A stretch of 64,000 bases of DNA, taken from positions 62,001-126,000 of the forward strand of contig JAHQIW010005830.1 of assembly GCA_019055375.1 (NCBI GenBank), written 5' to 3'. Of this stretch, positions 11,806 to 23,803 are shown piece by piece. How positions within the stretch are numbered: position 1 is the first letter of the stretch; every line of letters starts with the position of its first letter. The notes below the pieces were generated by a model. That model did not search any database and had not been told where the DNA came from. It saw only the letters and a list, made by a program, of their open reading frames with translations. A program made the position numbers and the translations under genes. Source of the DNA: Parelaphostrongylus tenuis (taxonomy: Eukaryota > Nematoda > Chromadorea > Rhabditida > Metastrongylidae).

Positions 11806-14655
11806 AGAGAACGATATATCACCTGTATCACCTGTGTCCCGTTGATCGTCGAGTGACTCCAGCTGGTACCAGCAACACTTCCATTTTTTCCTATCGCGTG
11901 CAAGAGTAGCCCAGTGGGTCCTCCTCGCTCTAGGGATTCGCTGAGCATCATATCTTTCTTCCATCGCTTTCGTGAAGAAATCGGACCAACGGGTCAGTGG
12001 TCATCCTTTAGAGCGCTTGACGTCCCGAGGAATAAAGTCGGTAACGGCTCTCGTCCATCGGTTGTCGTTGAAGCGCATCACGTGTCCGGCCCACCTTATT
12101 TTCCATATCCTGGCGTGTAGAACGGCGTCTGTGATTTTCGATCGTTGACGTAGGTCGGAACTTCGGATCCTTTCTCTCATTTGAAAAAAACGGGATACTC
12201 CTAGCATCGACCTTTCGACTGCGCAATCGATAACTCCAAGTGATCTTTTACCCTGCTTACGTAGCGACCAGGTTTCTGCTGCATACGTTAGGGCATGGAT
12301 AATTGTCGAGTCGAAAAGGTGGGCACGGAGTCGGATGTTCTTTGTCCTCTTCACTACATCTTCGACGCTCTTAAACGTTCCCCAAACAGCTCGTTTCCTC
12401 CTGCTCAACTCTGGGGCTAGGTCGTTCATCATGTTGATTTCACGACCTAGATAGACGTAACTGGAGCATTCGGAGATTGTCGTTTCTTTGAGCGTGAATG
12501 GGGCATTAGAAACCCATCCGTTCCTAATGAACATTGTTTTCGTTAGATTCAGTTGAAGACCAATCTTTCCACAGGCGTTATCGAAATCAGGCAACATTCG
12601 TTCCGCTTGGCTGATGTTTGGTGTTATGAGAACCATATCGTCAGCAAAGCGAAGATGGTTCAATTGTCAACCGCCAATTTTCACTCCCATTTCGTCCCAT
12701 TCTAATGTTCGCATGACGTTTTGTAGGGTGGCAGTGAATAGTTTTGGTGAAATTGTATCGCCTTGTCAAACCCCTCTTCTTAAGTCAATGGTGATATTGT
12801 TGCAGAAAGGAGATATTTTGGTCGAGAAATCTTTATAAAGCTCACGAAGGATCATTATGTACCGAGTAGGGACGCCCTGGTTATCCAGAGCCTCTATAAC
12901 CGCTTCTGTTTCCACTGAATCAAAGGCTTTTTTGAGATCGATAAAAGTGAGACAGAGTGGTTGTTTGTACTCTCGCACAACTTCAATGAGTCTTGCGATC
13001 GTGTGGATGTGGTCTATGGTACTAAATCCTTTTCGGAACCCTGCTTGTTCGCAACTGTCCTTCGTCCAGTGTTCTGTCAGTCCTGTTTAGGACGACTCGA
13101 GTAAAGAGTTTATAAACAATAGACAGCAAGCAGATTGGACGATAATTGCCTATGTCGTGAAGATCTCCCTTTTTGAACAGTAATACGGTCTTGCTGGTTT
13201 TCCATTGAATAGGCACCTTGCATTCTGACAGGTAGCGAGTGAAAAGCCGAGCCAGGGTGTTGATGAGAACTGGCGGCAGATTCTTCAGATGTTCTGGTCT
13301 AATCCTGTCTGGACCGGGTGTTGTTCTGTTTTTCACCGACGATATAGCATGTCGGATTTCGGAAGGCAGGACCGGTGGGACGACATATTCGTCCTCTTTC
13401 AATTTATATGACGGTAAGAGGACATGGCTAGCGAAGAGATCCGAGTAGTATTGGAGGATGATTTTCTCCATAACCCTTCTCGAAGCTGTAAGTGTCCCGT
13501 CAGGGTATCGGAGTGCAATCATCTTGGTCTTATAGTTGGCGAAGCCTCGCTGGGCTTTCCGAATGCTCTTCCCAGCTTCTGCAGCTTCTGCCATAACTGC
13601 TGCTCTTCTCTCTTTGAGGTCTTCCTTTATCGCTTCTCTGCATCGCTTCGCAAGTTCGGACGTAAGGTTTGGTTGCTTGCAGCTAGTGCAATTCCACGTT
13701 GCGACAGCTGAGTGTCTGCGAGACAAGCGTCTCTTCGTGACCTAGACTCCGGCTTTATAGCGTTAACGTGAAGATATTCAACGAGTTGATCGTACTCTTT
13801 GTCTATGATGTCGACAACGGTATCTTCCCAGGAGCCGACTAATGTTTTGAATGCATCCCAGTTTATGGTAGTTCTGGGACTTCGTTGTTTGAATTTAGCG
13901 GCTTTCTCTCCTCTCCTCGATAAACGGAAAGCTGCGCGAAGGAGGCGATGGTCTGATCCCATGTAGAACTTAGGAACAACAGCGACATCGGTCAGGGAAA
14001 ACCTTCGATTTACTATGATGTGATCTATTTCGATATGGTACTCTCCACTGAGAGACTCCCACGTCCATCGCTGAGAAAGAGGCCTTTGGAATTGCGAGTT
14101 ACCATGGATGGTTTTGGTCGTCATGATAAACTCAGGTAGCCTCTCACCCTGTTCATTCCATTCTAGTCCGTGGGCCCCTATGTGACGTTCTTCAGACGTT
14201 CTTCTAAGTCCAATTTTTGCGTTAAAATCTCCGACAATGACTTTGAAAAATGTATGAACTTCTCTGAAGAGTTTTTCGAGGTCCATACAGAAAGCTTCGA
14301 CTTCATCTTCGTCATAGGTTGATGTTGGTGAGTAAGCAAAGAAGATGGTCAAAGCCGGCATAGAACCACATCGTTTCAACCGTAATCGTCCGATACGGGT
14401 TGTTAGTTGATCAAACGAATCAATGCTCACGGTCAAATTCGATTTGACGAGGACGCCAACGCCACCGACACCTCTGCGATCGCATGTTCCAAGGAACAGT
14501 TCTTCTCCGGTGTCATAAACAGCGTGAAAAGGATGGCGCCTTCTCGTCTCAGCCAGGCCAATGACGTCGTACCTTATTCTTCTTGCTCAAATCAATGGAT
14601 CTTCTACAGCGGATTCGTGAGCAAGGGTTCTTGCGTTGTAGGTACAGATCGTCAT
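11764..14655 (-). pseudogene. RTE ORF2: AP endonuclease-reverse transcriptase, inactivated
   Basis: Protein for target-primed reverse transcription. From the ATG at 14,655 (MTICTYNARTL) the endonuclease domain shows AETRRRHPFHAVYDTGE, GDFNAKIGLRRT, IDHIIVNRRF and GSDHRLLRAAF, ending near 13,750. The linker then leads to the RT (13,726-12,001): GPDRIRPEHL, WKTSKTVLLFKKGD, NYRPICLLS, LTFIDLKKAFDSVETE (first catalytic Asp), HLRFADDM (the catalytic ADD box) and YVYLGREINMM. The C-terminal region has RWAGHVMRFNDNRWTR and HWATLARDRKKW. Lesions: an in-frame TGA near 14,605, frame breaks near 13,740 and 13,020, and TGA codons near 12,766, 12,664 and 12,001, each where the family has arginine. The final codons run into the 3' repeat tail. 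Not functional. Confidence 0.9.
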
Positions 14656-15161
14656 TTTAGTCCGTTTCGATCTTGGGCCTAGTTTGGCCCTGAGATTTTA
14701 GCAGCCTCTCCGTACTCGTCCTACGTGGCGCTGCCGTACCAGGGGCTATTTCGGAGTCAGCTGTATGAGGCCCATATTTGCTGCTGTTTTTGGCATTTCG
14801 ATACCCAACGTATAGCTTGCCAGGCTCTAAACGTGGGGCTGGGTACTCACGAGTAGCTTGCCAGTCTCTCTCGGAGGAGCGGGAGGAGCTTATTTGTTGG
14901 AGGCGACTCCTAACCGCCTCCCATGTACTTCCCAGCCGCTTGATTGCAGGCTTTTGGCCGACTTGACTCGTAGAAATAGAGTTTTTGTCAAGTTGGCGCT
15001 GCAGAAGCAAGGAGCTCATCCTCTGAATCCACCTGCGTCTCTGCGAAGCACACGGTCGCTTGTGGTTCGCGTTTTATTCCCCTATCTACCACCTGGGGAC
15101 GCGCCACGTGCCCTCGCGACTAACCGGGCGGGATCCCTCAAAGAGGGAGGTCCGTGGGGGG

Positions 15162-15163
<2 letters not shown>
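11806..15163 (-). mobile_element. RTE-type non-LTR retrotransposon, copy 2, near full length
   Basis: About 3.36 kb on the minus strand. Its 5' end lies at about 15,163 against a (TA)n tract, and its 3' end at about 11,806, where the element finishes in GGTGATACAGGTGATA, the short tandem-repeat tail (no poly-A) typical of the RTE clade. Order: 5' region, a small ORF1-like frame (15,019-14,657), then one long frame for apurinic endonuclease plus reverse transcriptase with a C-terminal region. It lies downstream of the surviving exons of receptor pseudogene A, on the same strand. I could not identify a convincing target-site duplication because the 5' flank is low-complexity. Confidence 0.9.
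14657..15019 (-). CDS. ORF1-like reading frame in the RTE 5' region
   Basis: A 120-codon open frame, beginning MSSLLLQRQLDKN and ending RPKIETD, that stops just before the endonuclease start in another frame. It is rich in Ser, Arg and Gln with no recognised domain. The corresponding part of copy 1 carries stops, so only this copy keeps it open. RTE elements often have a short, poorly conserved ORF1 at this place, which is the basis of the call. It may instead be 5' UTR that happens to be open. Confidence 0.4.
   Translation of the reverse strand: MSSLLLQRQLDKNSISTSQVGQKPAIKRLGSTWEAVRSRLQQISSSRSSERDWQATREYPAPRLEPGKLYVGYRNAKNSSKYGPHTADSEIAPGTAAPRRTSTERLLKSQGQTRPKIETD

Positions 15164-15193
<30 letters not shown>
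15164..15193. repeat. (TA)n microsatellite
   Basis: About 15 TA dinucleotides directly against the 5' end of the RTE, followed by further TA-rich sequence (TCATATATGTATACGATATACATG). Confidence 0.9.
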
Positions 15194-15195
<2 letters not shown>

Positions 15196-16400
15196 TATAT
15201 GTATACGATATACATGTATAATCTATGTCTAATTCGTTAAGTTGCGCTCGTGTTCTCCCCAAATACACAATATGAATATCTGTATTTCACACTTATGATG
15301 TAAGCACTCGTTGACTGCTCTGTTATTTGCCTGGCACAATCAAAATGTTAAACACCCGTGTTTGAGGAGCGAGTTGCTGTGTCCACTACGGAGACTTGCG
15401 TAAAAATGGAAAAGGGAGATCATAAACCTGGCAGAACTACTGCATATGTATTATTTACGTACATTTATGTGATCCTCCAAAAGAAGAAAATGTAAATAAA
15501 TCGTCCACATGTGCACATACAACTCAACTCATTTGTGATAGCAGGCTCTGGATTCAGTTGACTCATTACGTAATAACTGGCATTATAGAATTTGAATGAA
15601 TACCTTTCATCATGAACTAATGAGCGGAGTTGCACTGATGATGAACAGTGGCATTTAGTAATTGGTTTCCTCTTCTGCATTAGGATACAAAAGAAACCAT
15701 TTCGTGGCAAGGAAGGCAACTCACTCCTGTGCTGATAGTTCAGGAAAGTTAATTAACACAGTCATCAGCTTATAGCGAAAAATTGCTTGGAAGCGAGTCC
15801 ATCACTCAAGTGGTAAAAGTATTAGAATAACCTCCATTTTATCTACTAAGCTTGTAAAAAAGTGTGCAGATGCCTTCAAAATCAAATAAATGCCATGTTC
15901 TTTGAGCGCTGTCCATACGGGTGCGTAAACTTTATGTTCAAGGTCCAGCTCTTGCGAAGGATGATTTCTACTTTACTACTGCATGCATAAAAAACTCTTG
16001 AACAAGACGATATACAGAAAACTTGTCCCACACAGAGAGGCTGCAGCAAACAATGGTTGTGTAACCCACAGAGAAGTTCAACTTGTAGATATGGTGTACC
16101 ACGAGAGAAAGTTGGCACTAAAAGATGGTTAAGCAGTTCAAGGTAAGACGCGTAATTGCAAACATGTGAAAGTGTAGAATGAAGAATTACGCACACAGGA
16201 TAAGCTAAATCCAGAGATTACTCTCTGTTGAACTGGGAACGGTCTCTGTAATGCTCATATATGTTGGGCTTTTGATGAGTAAAAAAAAAGTATTTTCAAC
16301 GAATATCATAAGGAAATTTAACAAATTGTAACAGGTAATTTTGTGAGGAAATAGAGTGAAAATTTCCTCAAAGTTTTTGACCTAGTTTTCTTACACTGAC
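15194..16400. other. 1.2-kb spacer; expected receptor exons absent
   Basis: By the pattern of gene B, the TM5-TM7 exons of pseudogene A would be expected in or beyond this stretch on the minus strand. I found no match to the TM5, TM6 or TM7 exons of gene B. An open frame of 104 codons at 15,882-16,196 (minus) is Cys- and Leu-rich but has no recognisable relation to the receptor. Confidence 0.4.
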
Positions 16401-17788
16401 CAAAATATCTGAGAATATCGTATTGAGTTGGAAGTCTTTCGTGAACGTGATTTGTTCGCGCCCGATGTGTGGCACCAGAAACATGAATGGCAGCATCCAT
16501 TTCAGGAAAATGAGATTCCATCGCTTGTTTGAGTTTAACCACTGAAAAATTATATTAAAGATGCGAAATTTGATGCATGATACTCTATGCATCCATTACA
16601 TTGTTAGCAGCTTTTCGGAAGGCTAAAGGCACCGACTTATATTTTGATGTGAGGAAAAGGAGATGTCTGAGACTTCTTTTGCACTGCTCGAAACCCTTGG
16701 TCGGGCAGAACTATATTATTTTGGTCATTACAAGTTTTGTTATCAATGAAACCTCACATGCTCAATGTACGATCCGCCGCAACACATTGTGATGTATCGT
16801 CAAAACGTAATAAGAAGAATGTCAAGTAGGGACACTATTCCGAAAACATGATACTGAACAAAACACCACGATCCAAGATACTGGTTACGTCGGCACATCG
16901 AATAGATGGCTTGTTCGAAATGTGACACAAAATACATAGTTGGCAGATTTGACAGTATCGGCAACACCCTGTCAGAAGTGATAAAGACGAAAGAGAAAGT
17001 TCGACAGAAAAGCTTTCCCAGCCATAGGACAGAAATTTTTCCAAAATTGTGGAGTTTTATTTTGTTTCTAATTATACAGATACTGAGTCTGTATGTAAAA
17101 TTTGCTTGCTTATATGCATTTCATAATTTCAGTATTTTACAATATCAATGTTCAGAAAGCAGTGGAATTCTTTAGAATGAAATAAAATAAATAAGTAACC
17201 TCTGTCACACCTTTTATGTGATCACTAACTAACATGGTCTGTGATGATAGTTGCGTTTAGAGATTTTCTCTATTGTGATTCTGCGACCCTAGCTTTTTCG
17301 AATCATATGCTTAACAAAAACCAGATTCGTCTTAAGCACAGATAAGATTTTTTTTTAGCTACCATTCATACAAACGAAATAAGCCAAACTATTAAGAGAT
17401 GCCTAAAAAAATAGGATTTTTTCTGTTATCCGGAAATAAATGAAGAGACGACCCCCTCAGTGCACTAGAAAATTCCAGGAGAGTGTTAGTAATCATTCCA
17501 AAGTTTAAATTTTTAGCTATAGCAATATGTGGCCGTTTTTGGGTAAGATCCTTTTACAACGCTGTAGCATACAAAATACAATTACGTTTCACGCCCTTCG
17601 CGCGCCTTCATTTTTATCACACATATAAATCGCTGGAGGCACGAAAAGCATATGAACATGTGGAACAAATCTCATGGCATCTGAATTAATCGCTTGACCT
17701 GGAGTTCTTTTCAGAGCGGAGAAAAATGCTTAATTGAATCACAACTTTCACTCATATGTAAAGCGCCAGGTCATCAATCAATCGCCTA

Positions 17789-17812
17789 CCCCCCCCCCCC
17801 TCCCCTTCCCCC
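17789..17812. repeat. Cytosine-rich run
   Basis: A run of about 12 C residues followed by TCCCCTTCCCCC in otherwise A+T-rich DNA, within intron 1 of pseudogene A. Confidence 0.9.
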
Positions 17813-17963
17813 TAGTTCATAGACTAACAGCTTAACAAACGCTCCAATATATGAACTCGATTTTGTTTTCCTTTGCTACACTGCAGTGAAGAGACCTTTT
17901 CAGAAAATAAGCACAGCGTTGGAATCAGAAGCTTACTTATAAAGTGATTACTATTATATCCAA

Positions 17964-18574
17964 TAATGTAGAGTGGTGTGTAAGAAACATTCGCGTCAGG
18001 TGGGATTCGAACCCACATTTTACTCTATCCGAGTGCGCGTGCCGAACCGTTTCACTAACGATGTTCGTTTTGACGCACTCTTTCTACACTACAACGTATT
18101 ATCTGTCAACAGCCGACAGTCAACGGTCTGACGTGGATAGTCGTTATCTACATTGAACCCACTTATGCTGACAGATATTGGGTATCAATAAAAAATCAGG
18201 ATTCATTTTATTTGACCGCCACTTGCGGTGGCATGATGTTTCAATATAACTGATACTGTAAAGTGGTGGGCAAAAAACGTTCGCGTCAAGTGGGAATCGA
18301 ACCCACATTTCGCACTATCCAGGAGTGCGCACTGATGCAAGTAACAGTCAGATAAAATTTATTCTAATTGATTATTAATACCCAATATCTGTCTGTATAA
18401 AAGAGTTTAATGTCGATAACGTCTACCTACGACAGACCGCTGACGGTTGGCTGTCGACAGAAAACTCGTTGTAGCGTAGAAAGAGTGGTGTTAAAACGAG
18501 CGTCGGTAGTGCAACGGTTCAGCACGCGCTTTCGGATACAGTGAAACGTGCTGATGCAGGTGGCGTCAAATAAA
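17964..18574. repeat. Head-to-head cluster of T1 tRNA-like elements
   Basis: Contains T1 modules at 17,993-18,063 (minus; the T arm reads GTGGGTTCGAATCCCAC, a perfect stem and B box), 18,283-18,337 (minus, truncated) and 18,500-18,568 (plus). Between them, 18,064-18,175 (with CTGTCAACAGCCGACAGTC) is the reverse complement of 18,375-18,499 (with GACGGTTGGCTGTCGACAG), so two copies of the element's 5' region face each other. A 3' end (TTATTTGACCGCCACTTGCGGTGG, minus) lies at about 18,208-18,231. The cluster ends exactly where duplication B begins. Confidence 0.75.
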
Positions 18575-19109
18575 GTGAACTGCGAGGTGTATAATAGAAA
18601 TGTTTCCTTCCTCTTACTCCGCTATCCAAAGAGATTTTCTAAAAACGGATAACTTTTCTAAAATTCTTCGACACTTGTGCTATTGAAAGAGTATTAGTAG
18701 TTTAAGGAAGGAGTTTTGTCGGGCGAAATATAAGTGAGATAAGGAAAAAACACATGATCGTGTCAAACGTAATTTGATTTTGAGTTTGAAAACGTTATAT
18801 AAGGATCTTTTGAAAAACTGGCCGCATGTCGCGTTAACCAGAGACTTAAGCTTTCGAATGATTACTAACACTCTTGGGAAAAGTTCTTGTCTGGCGAATG
18901 CGGTGAGAGACTTATTTGTTCCTGGATGGCGGAAAATAACCAAAAACGTTCTTAAGAATTCTGAGGCACTTATTGAAATCTCATTCAGTAGTCTCCGCTG
19001 GGAATTAATGCTTAGCTACTTCAATGGTCGTTTATACAACTTCGGACATTGTTATGACCTGAAGACAGAGGCCAGGAGTGCATTAAATTGCTTTTCATGA
19101 GGCAGGCAG

Positions 19110-19390
19110 CGCGGTCGCGCGGCGAGAATTGCGCATCAGAATGACAATGTTGTGGTAATTCTCTAGTGAAATTCAAATTTTCGTCCTCACCAAAAAAGAA
19201 TATATCGTCTGGTAAAATATGATAGAAGAGACCATCAGTAGACTACTCCAGGTAGAAACAGCGTTGATGATTTGTCTAAAACACAGCATTAAAAGTAGAA
19301 AACGATATACTTACGAAAATTCACTGTATAATTACCAAAAAATGCATGTGATATTGAAACAATGCACTCCAAAAGCCAAAACCAGCACTT
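19110..19390 (+). repeat. Dispersed repeat R1
   Basis: Copies of one family are recognisable here and at about 4,300-4,640 (minus), 48,290-48,600 (plus) and 51,700-51,960 (plus). Shared blocks include a G+C-rich start (GGCAGCGCGGTCGCGCGGCG here; CGTCACGCGGCGAGGTGCGG at 48.3 kb), CTCTAGTGAAATTC, TCGTC..TAAAATATGATAGA and, in two copies, CGATATACTTACGAAAATTC. No protein is suggested. The copies at 19 kb and 51.7 kb are the same insertion duplicated with B. Confidence 0.5.
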
Positions 19391-22300
19391 TTCACGCTAT
19401 TGATTGATTGATTGCAAGAACATAGGTTAAAAAGAAACAAATATTATAAGAGATGAGAGAAGTGTTCTTTTTTGAACGAGTATGGTCTTCACATTAACAC
19501 ATGATTGATTTTTCTACTCATAGGCGTCCTTTAAGCAAGAAAACCTCTATTGAAGTCTCTTCTGTACTGACCTTTCTATGGCCTGAAATAGATGAAACCA
19601 GCAAAAACGTCAGTTTTTGCGAGTCGTATGATTGCAATTTTGAATTTATCTTAGTAGAAGCAGAGAATCGACAATAATCAATGTCAAGGTTGAGAGAAAT
19701 ACAAGCTTCACAATTACTGTGGACTGCCCTTTCGCTATTTATCAATGTCACTGCTTCGACTATGATCATTTAATCGGAAGTTAACTCAAACTTTGCTTTT
19801 GAAGAACTCTTTGCTTACTTACCTTTGATATCAGAAACAAATTGAATGTCTTAAGGCGCCCATTATGTCTCCAGTCTCTTATTATGATCAATGAAATGAG
19901 ACATGAAGTGGCCCTGTAAATGACGTAAGTATAAGATATATCCAGTGAGACAATGTTTTCCCCATACTCGCGGATTGCTTTTTATGTGGACAACATAAAG
20001 TTTTTTCAAAATGTTGTTTTTGAACAGTTTTGAAAATTTTAGTCAGAAAAAAGTGCAAGAGGGAAATTGAAAACAAGACGAAAAAAATTCATCATTTTCT
20101 CGCAAGCAAAAATTGATATTTCACCCACCCTTCAACGGTGCCATGATTCTCTGCAGAATGTGATCACCAAAACTGTTATCATCTTACAAGAGAAACAAAA
20201 TAAGTCGTATGTGACAAAGATGTCCTAAGTGTCTCCTCCCAGCTAAAAGGACCAACTTAGGACTACTAAAGACTAAAGGCTCTCACCATTCTGAGCTTTT
20301 ACCTGATTTCTCAGTCTCTTAGACAGCATTTGCACTACCATTAAAAAGTTGCTCAAAAAATGAAAGAAGTGAAGATTGATCTTATTGTAACAAGCAAAAC
20401 ATGGCTGATATTAGTCGCTAGCTTCCTGGATATTTTTTCAGGATGATCTACATCTTCACACGCAGAAGAAACCGTAAAAAGCAATACAAAAAACTTGTCC
20501 AAATACCATGCGCACTTGTGCTGATTACGGAGTTCTGCTGTTAGCCCCCGACTGTGTGGATATGCGTAGTTCAGCTATCCGTCTCGATGAACAAAGATTG
20601 GATACTTTTCCTTATGCCACAATATTGTCAATGCTAACAAAAGAGTTCTGGAGTAGGCTTTTTTGCCACAATTTCCGTCTTGGAATCTAAAGCCCATATT
20701 GAGCAAAAATCAGATGAAGTTCTTCCTTTTGAGATTTGTGCTGCTACCGATACTTTGAAGCGTCAACTAGTTGGCACTCGCTCATACGACAGTCCTTTTA
20801 CAACGAAGCAATGTAGAATACATCCTAACTATAGAGACCGTGTTTGCATGATCACAAGCACAGTCCACCTAATCTTTAGCAAAGCGTGAGGCGAAAAATT
20901 CAATGGTGAAACCGGTTGGCCACTCTATGTTCTTTCGAACAAACACTTGACAAACACTATACTAAACCAAACACCGCGCTAGGCTTGCATACCGCACAGA
21001 GGCTAAACAGAGCAGACATCGAAGTTAAAGGCAGCTTCCTCGCGCAAGAAGAAAGAACATCAGTGCATAAGTTTCAAAAAGCGCTTTGGATAAATACCAC
21101 CAATCCGAGCATAAATCGCCGGAAAGAATGTCACGTAATCACACGGGGTATGAGACAGATATATAGGACAGTTGTTCTGATTGGGAAACTACATTAGGAG
21201 TCTATATGATCTCTGCTCGGCCGTCTCCACTTGACGTTTTGGTGGAAGACTTTTAAAAGTGACAAGTATGCTGAATGCTGATTTTGTGTTCGATACGATT
21301 AAAATTCGAGTCTGATGATTTTTTCTGACGAGGTGATGGAGGTGTTTGATTGACTGGCTTGTGGGCAACATAATCTTTCTAGGCTCTGAAGAAAAAGAAA
21401 CCGCCGAAACGTCAACCGCTCAAATGAATAACATCATGATGACCTCTTGTCAAGCTTAGCCAAAGATGACCAAATTACCGTGTAGTGGCACACAGACTCG
21501 GGCCAAATCTCCGATCTGTAGAATGGGTCACAAGTAAAATTAGAATAAATGTCGAAGAAATAATAATAAGATCGTAACATTGAAGGCGGCGACACCTAAA
21601 TTCTCGTTAGCTTAGCGGCTCTAAGGCGAAGCTGGAGTACTTTCGAAAGTTGCTTAGTAGTTTAGGTTGAATTACTTTATGGGTGTATCTCAAGGAAAAA
21701 ACTGGTGAAGCCATGCGACATGCAAAGACAATTGTAGCAGAAAATAATAGTTTACACGAAATTCACAAACCCCACGCCTCTGTCGACGAACTGTTGAGAT
21801 AACAGACTAGAACACCAGAAAGAAGCAAATATCTAGAAAATACTAGTATATAAATCTTTCTTCTTGATAGTAAACCACACATGACAAAAAAAAGAAAGTG
21901 TTGCACATACATACGACATGAAATTTTATGGAAGATATTAAGCTTAGCGGCAAAATAAAGAACCTGACTACTGAGGTAGTGGGAATCTTGTTAGAAGTTG
22001 ATATCAATCCCTAGTTATAAAATGTTAGATCTCGGCAAGTAATAAACTTTGCTAATGCGAATAAAGTCCATAAAACTATATTTTTTGTATAGTTAAGCCG
22101 ACGTAAGAATAGTGGCTGTTACTGTTGTGGAGTTAGTACAAATGGTAGTGGGAATCGTAGGTGGAAGTTTCGCCTACACCGTCTGCTCAAAGCTTGAAGA
22201 TACACTGTATCCTTATGGGGTTTGAGTCGATGAAGAAATATTTTCAACATATAGAAAATATTTTTTCACCAACTCAAACACATGTAGTGCAAGTGCGCGC

Positions 22301-22735
22301 CCTGAGGAAGACGGTACTGTCAAAGCGTCAACCTACGATTCACACTTCTATTTCTACAAGCTCAACAACAACATCCACAACATCAAGCATCACACCGGCC
22401 CAAGCTAAGTTTTGATGTTGACGAACGTAAGTGCAGTGCTGGTTCAAAATGTACCATAGGGGAGGCGCATTTCAACGATGCACAAATCGCAATTACTCTT
22501 CAACTTCATCAGAAGTTATGAAAAGAGCAATCTAGGAAGCTGATGTTCTCAAGACCATAAGAGATGTTGCAGGAGGACTCGGCCTTGGCCATTCGATCAT
22601 TTTCACTAATATGAAGCAAATTACAGGAGCAATAACGAATTGAGGCCATTGATTAGAAAAAATCACAACTAAGCTCAAACGCAGCTTTATCAATCAAGAT
22701 AGGAACCATTACAGTCTGCAAATATACCCTGTGAT

Positions 22736-22966
22736 GTAGAAGTGGTGCGGAAACCTTCCGCGTCAGGCACAACTCGAACCCCATCTCGCTCTGTCCGAGA
22801 GTGCGTGCTCTAACCCGTTGCACACATAGATGCGATGCAGCGTAAAAAGAGTGGTTTACAAAATGGACGTCAATAGTGCAACGGATTAGAGCACGCGCGC
22901 ACAAACAAAGTGAGATGCGGGCTCGAGCCCTGCCTGACGCAAAAGTTTAGCGCATCACTCTACATC
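22736..22966. repeat. Foldback pair of T1 tRNA-like elements
   Basis: Two T1 modules face each other: minus-strand core 22,760-22,829 and plus-strand core 22,866-22,940, the latter ending GCCTGACGCAAAAGTTT. The outer ends GATGTAGAAGTGGTGCGGAA and AGCGCATCACTCTACATC are inverted repeats. The whole element is present at the same place in the second copy (56,627-56,850), so it was inserted before the duplication. Confidence 0.75.
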
Positions 22967-23701
22967 AGTGGGTATATCTACAAAGTCTCACGACCGCTAA
23001 ATGCGATTCAATATAAAGTAATTCCAGTTTACAGATATTTGCCAGCGAGAAATAAGCTTGCTTATTCTAGTAGCATCAAAACGGTGTCTCGGGATTCCTC
23101 TAACTCTAAGGAAGCTTCTTCTTAATTATGCTAGTTCTGAAAGCGTTCTTCATGGATGTAGATAATGAGAGTCCCGAAAAAATGGTAGTCAGCGATGTGT
23201 GGTCCGACGATTGGGGGGTAAGAGGCGGAACTTTGTAGCTACTTCGCTGAACTTTTGAAAGCTCGTTGCACAGCGTGTGGCCGCACGTTGCCGTGGAAAT
23301 CAATTGGGTTCTACTGTTGACTTACACCGGCTGGCTGAAGGAGCAGCAGTTTTTAGAGCATTTCATCAAATTGCTAAGCGTCCTCTTTAGATGTCTTTGT
23401 TTCGTCGGACTCAATAAGCTCTAGTAGATCAGATCGGCAACGGACCACTACACAATGACTACAACTTTTTGATGCATTTTTGGAATAAAAAAGTGCTTTG
23501 TAGTCTCTTTCCACCCAATCACTGACGTGGTTGTCGCCGATTCTCGTTTAACATCCACTTTTCGTCGTACCTCAAAGTCCTTCCGAGAAATAGTATGTTG
23601 TTGATGCGTGACATGAGAGATTGTGGCAAGCGTAAAAAAAAAACTTTTCGTTACACTGGAGCGCAAACATCAAGCTTTTTTATCTTTCCAATTTTCTTCA
23701 G

Positions 23702-23803
23702 ATGGCAAACGTTCGTGGAATGGATGACGTTAACCTCGACAACATCCCGTGCAGCCTTGAGAGGATCAGCTTCTATGACTACTTTCCCCTCAAATGCTGG
23801 TAA
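23702..23803 (+). CDS. Candidate short exon, unrecognised
   Basis: After a good acceptor (polypyrimidine tract, TTTTCTTCAG) an ATG opens a frame of 33 codons containing DNIPCSLERISFYDYF and ending at TGG-TAA; a donor-like GTAAAG overlaps the stop. In B' the same frame (57,610-57,708, also right after TTCTTCAG) is kept with DFDNIPCSLERISFYDYF and stops one codon earlier. Two of the changes between copies are synonymous and the length is preserved, which is mild support for coding. I do not recognise the sequence and no partner exon was found. Confidence 0.25.
   Translation: MANVRGMDDVNLDNIPCSLERISFYDYFPLKCW

Larger units (their letters stand above)
16401..19965 (-). pseudogene. Chemoreceptor gene A: 5' half of a 7TM receptor pseudogene
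   Basis: Three minus-strand exons match the first three exons of gene B with the same splice positions. Exon 1, 19,965-19,823: M-start, SHWIYLILTSFTGPLHVS then, after a one-base deletion, RDWRHNGRLKTFNLFLISK, donor GTAAGT. Exon 2, 16,978-16,758: acceptor CAG, GVADTVKSANYVFCVTF, then a one-base frame change after HLFDVPT, and RYITMCC preceded by TGA where gene B has Gln; donor GTGAGG. Exon 3, 16,541-16,401: 47 intact codons, WLNSNKRWNLIFLKWMLP (TM4), the same length as in gene B. No later exons were found. It is a once-functional neighbour of gene B in a tandem array, now dead by two frameshifts and a stop. Intron 1 holds the tRNA-like cluster and the left breakpoint of duplication B. Confidence 0.85.

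Noticed and set aside
15882..16196. Minus-strand frame of 104 codons as the TM5-TM7 part of receptor A
   Set aside because: It lacks the splice-bounded blocks and the membrane motifs of gene B (SYSRIL, HPWLMLI).
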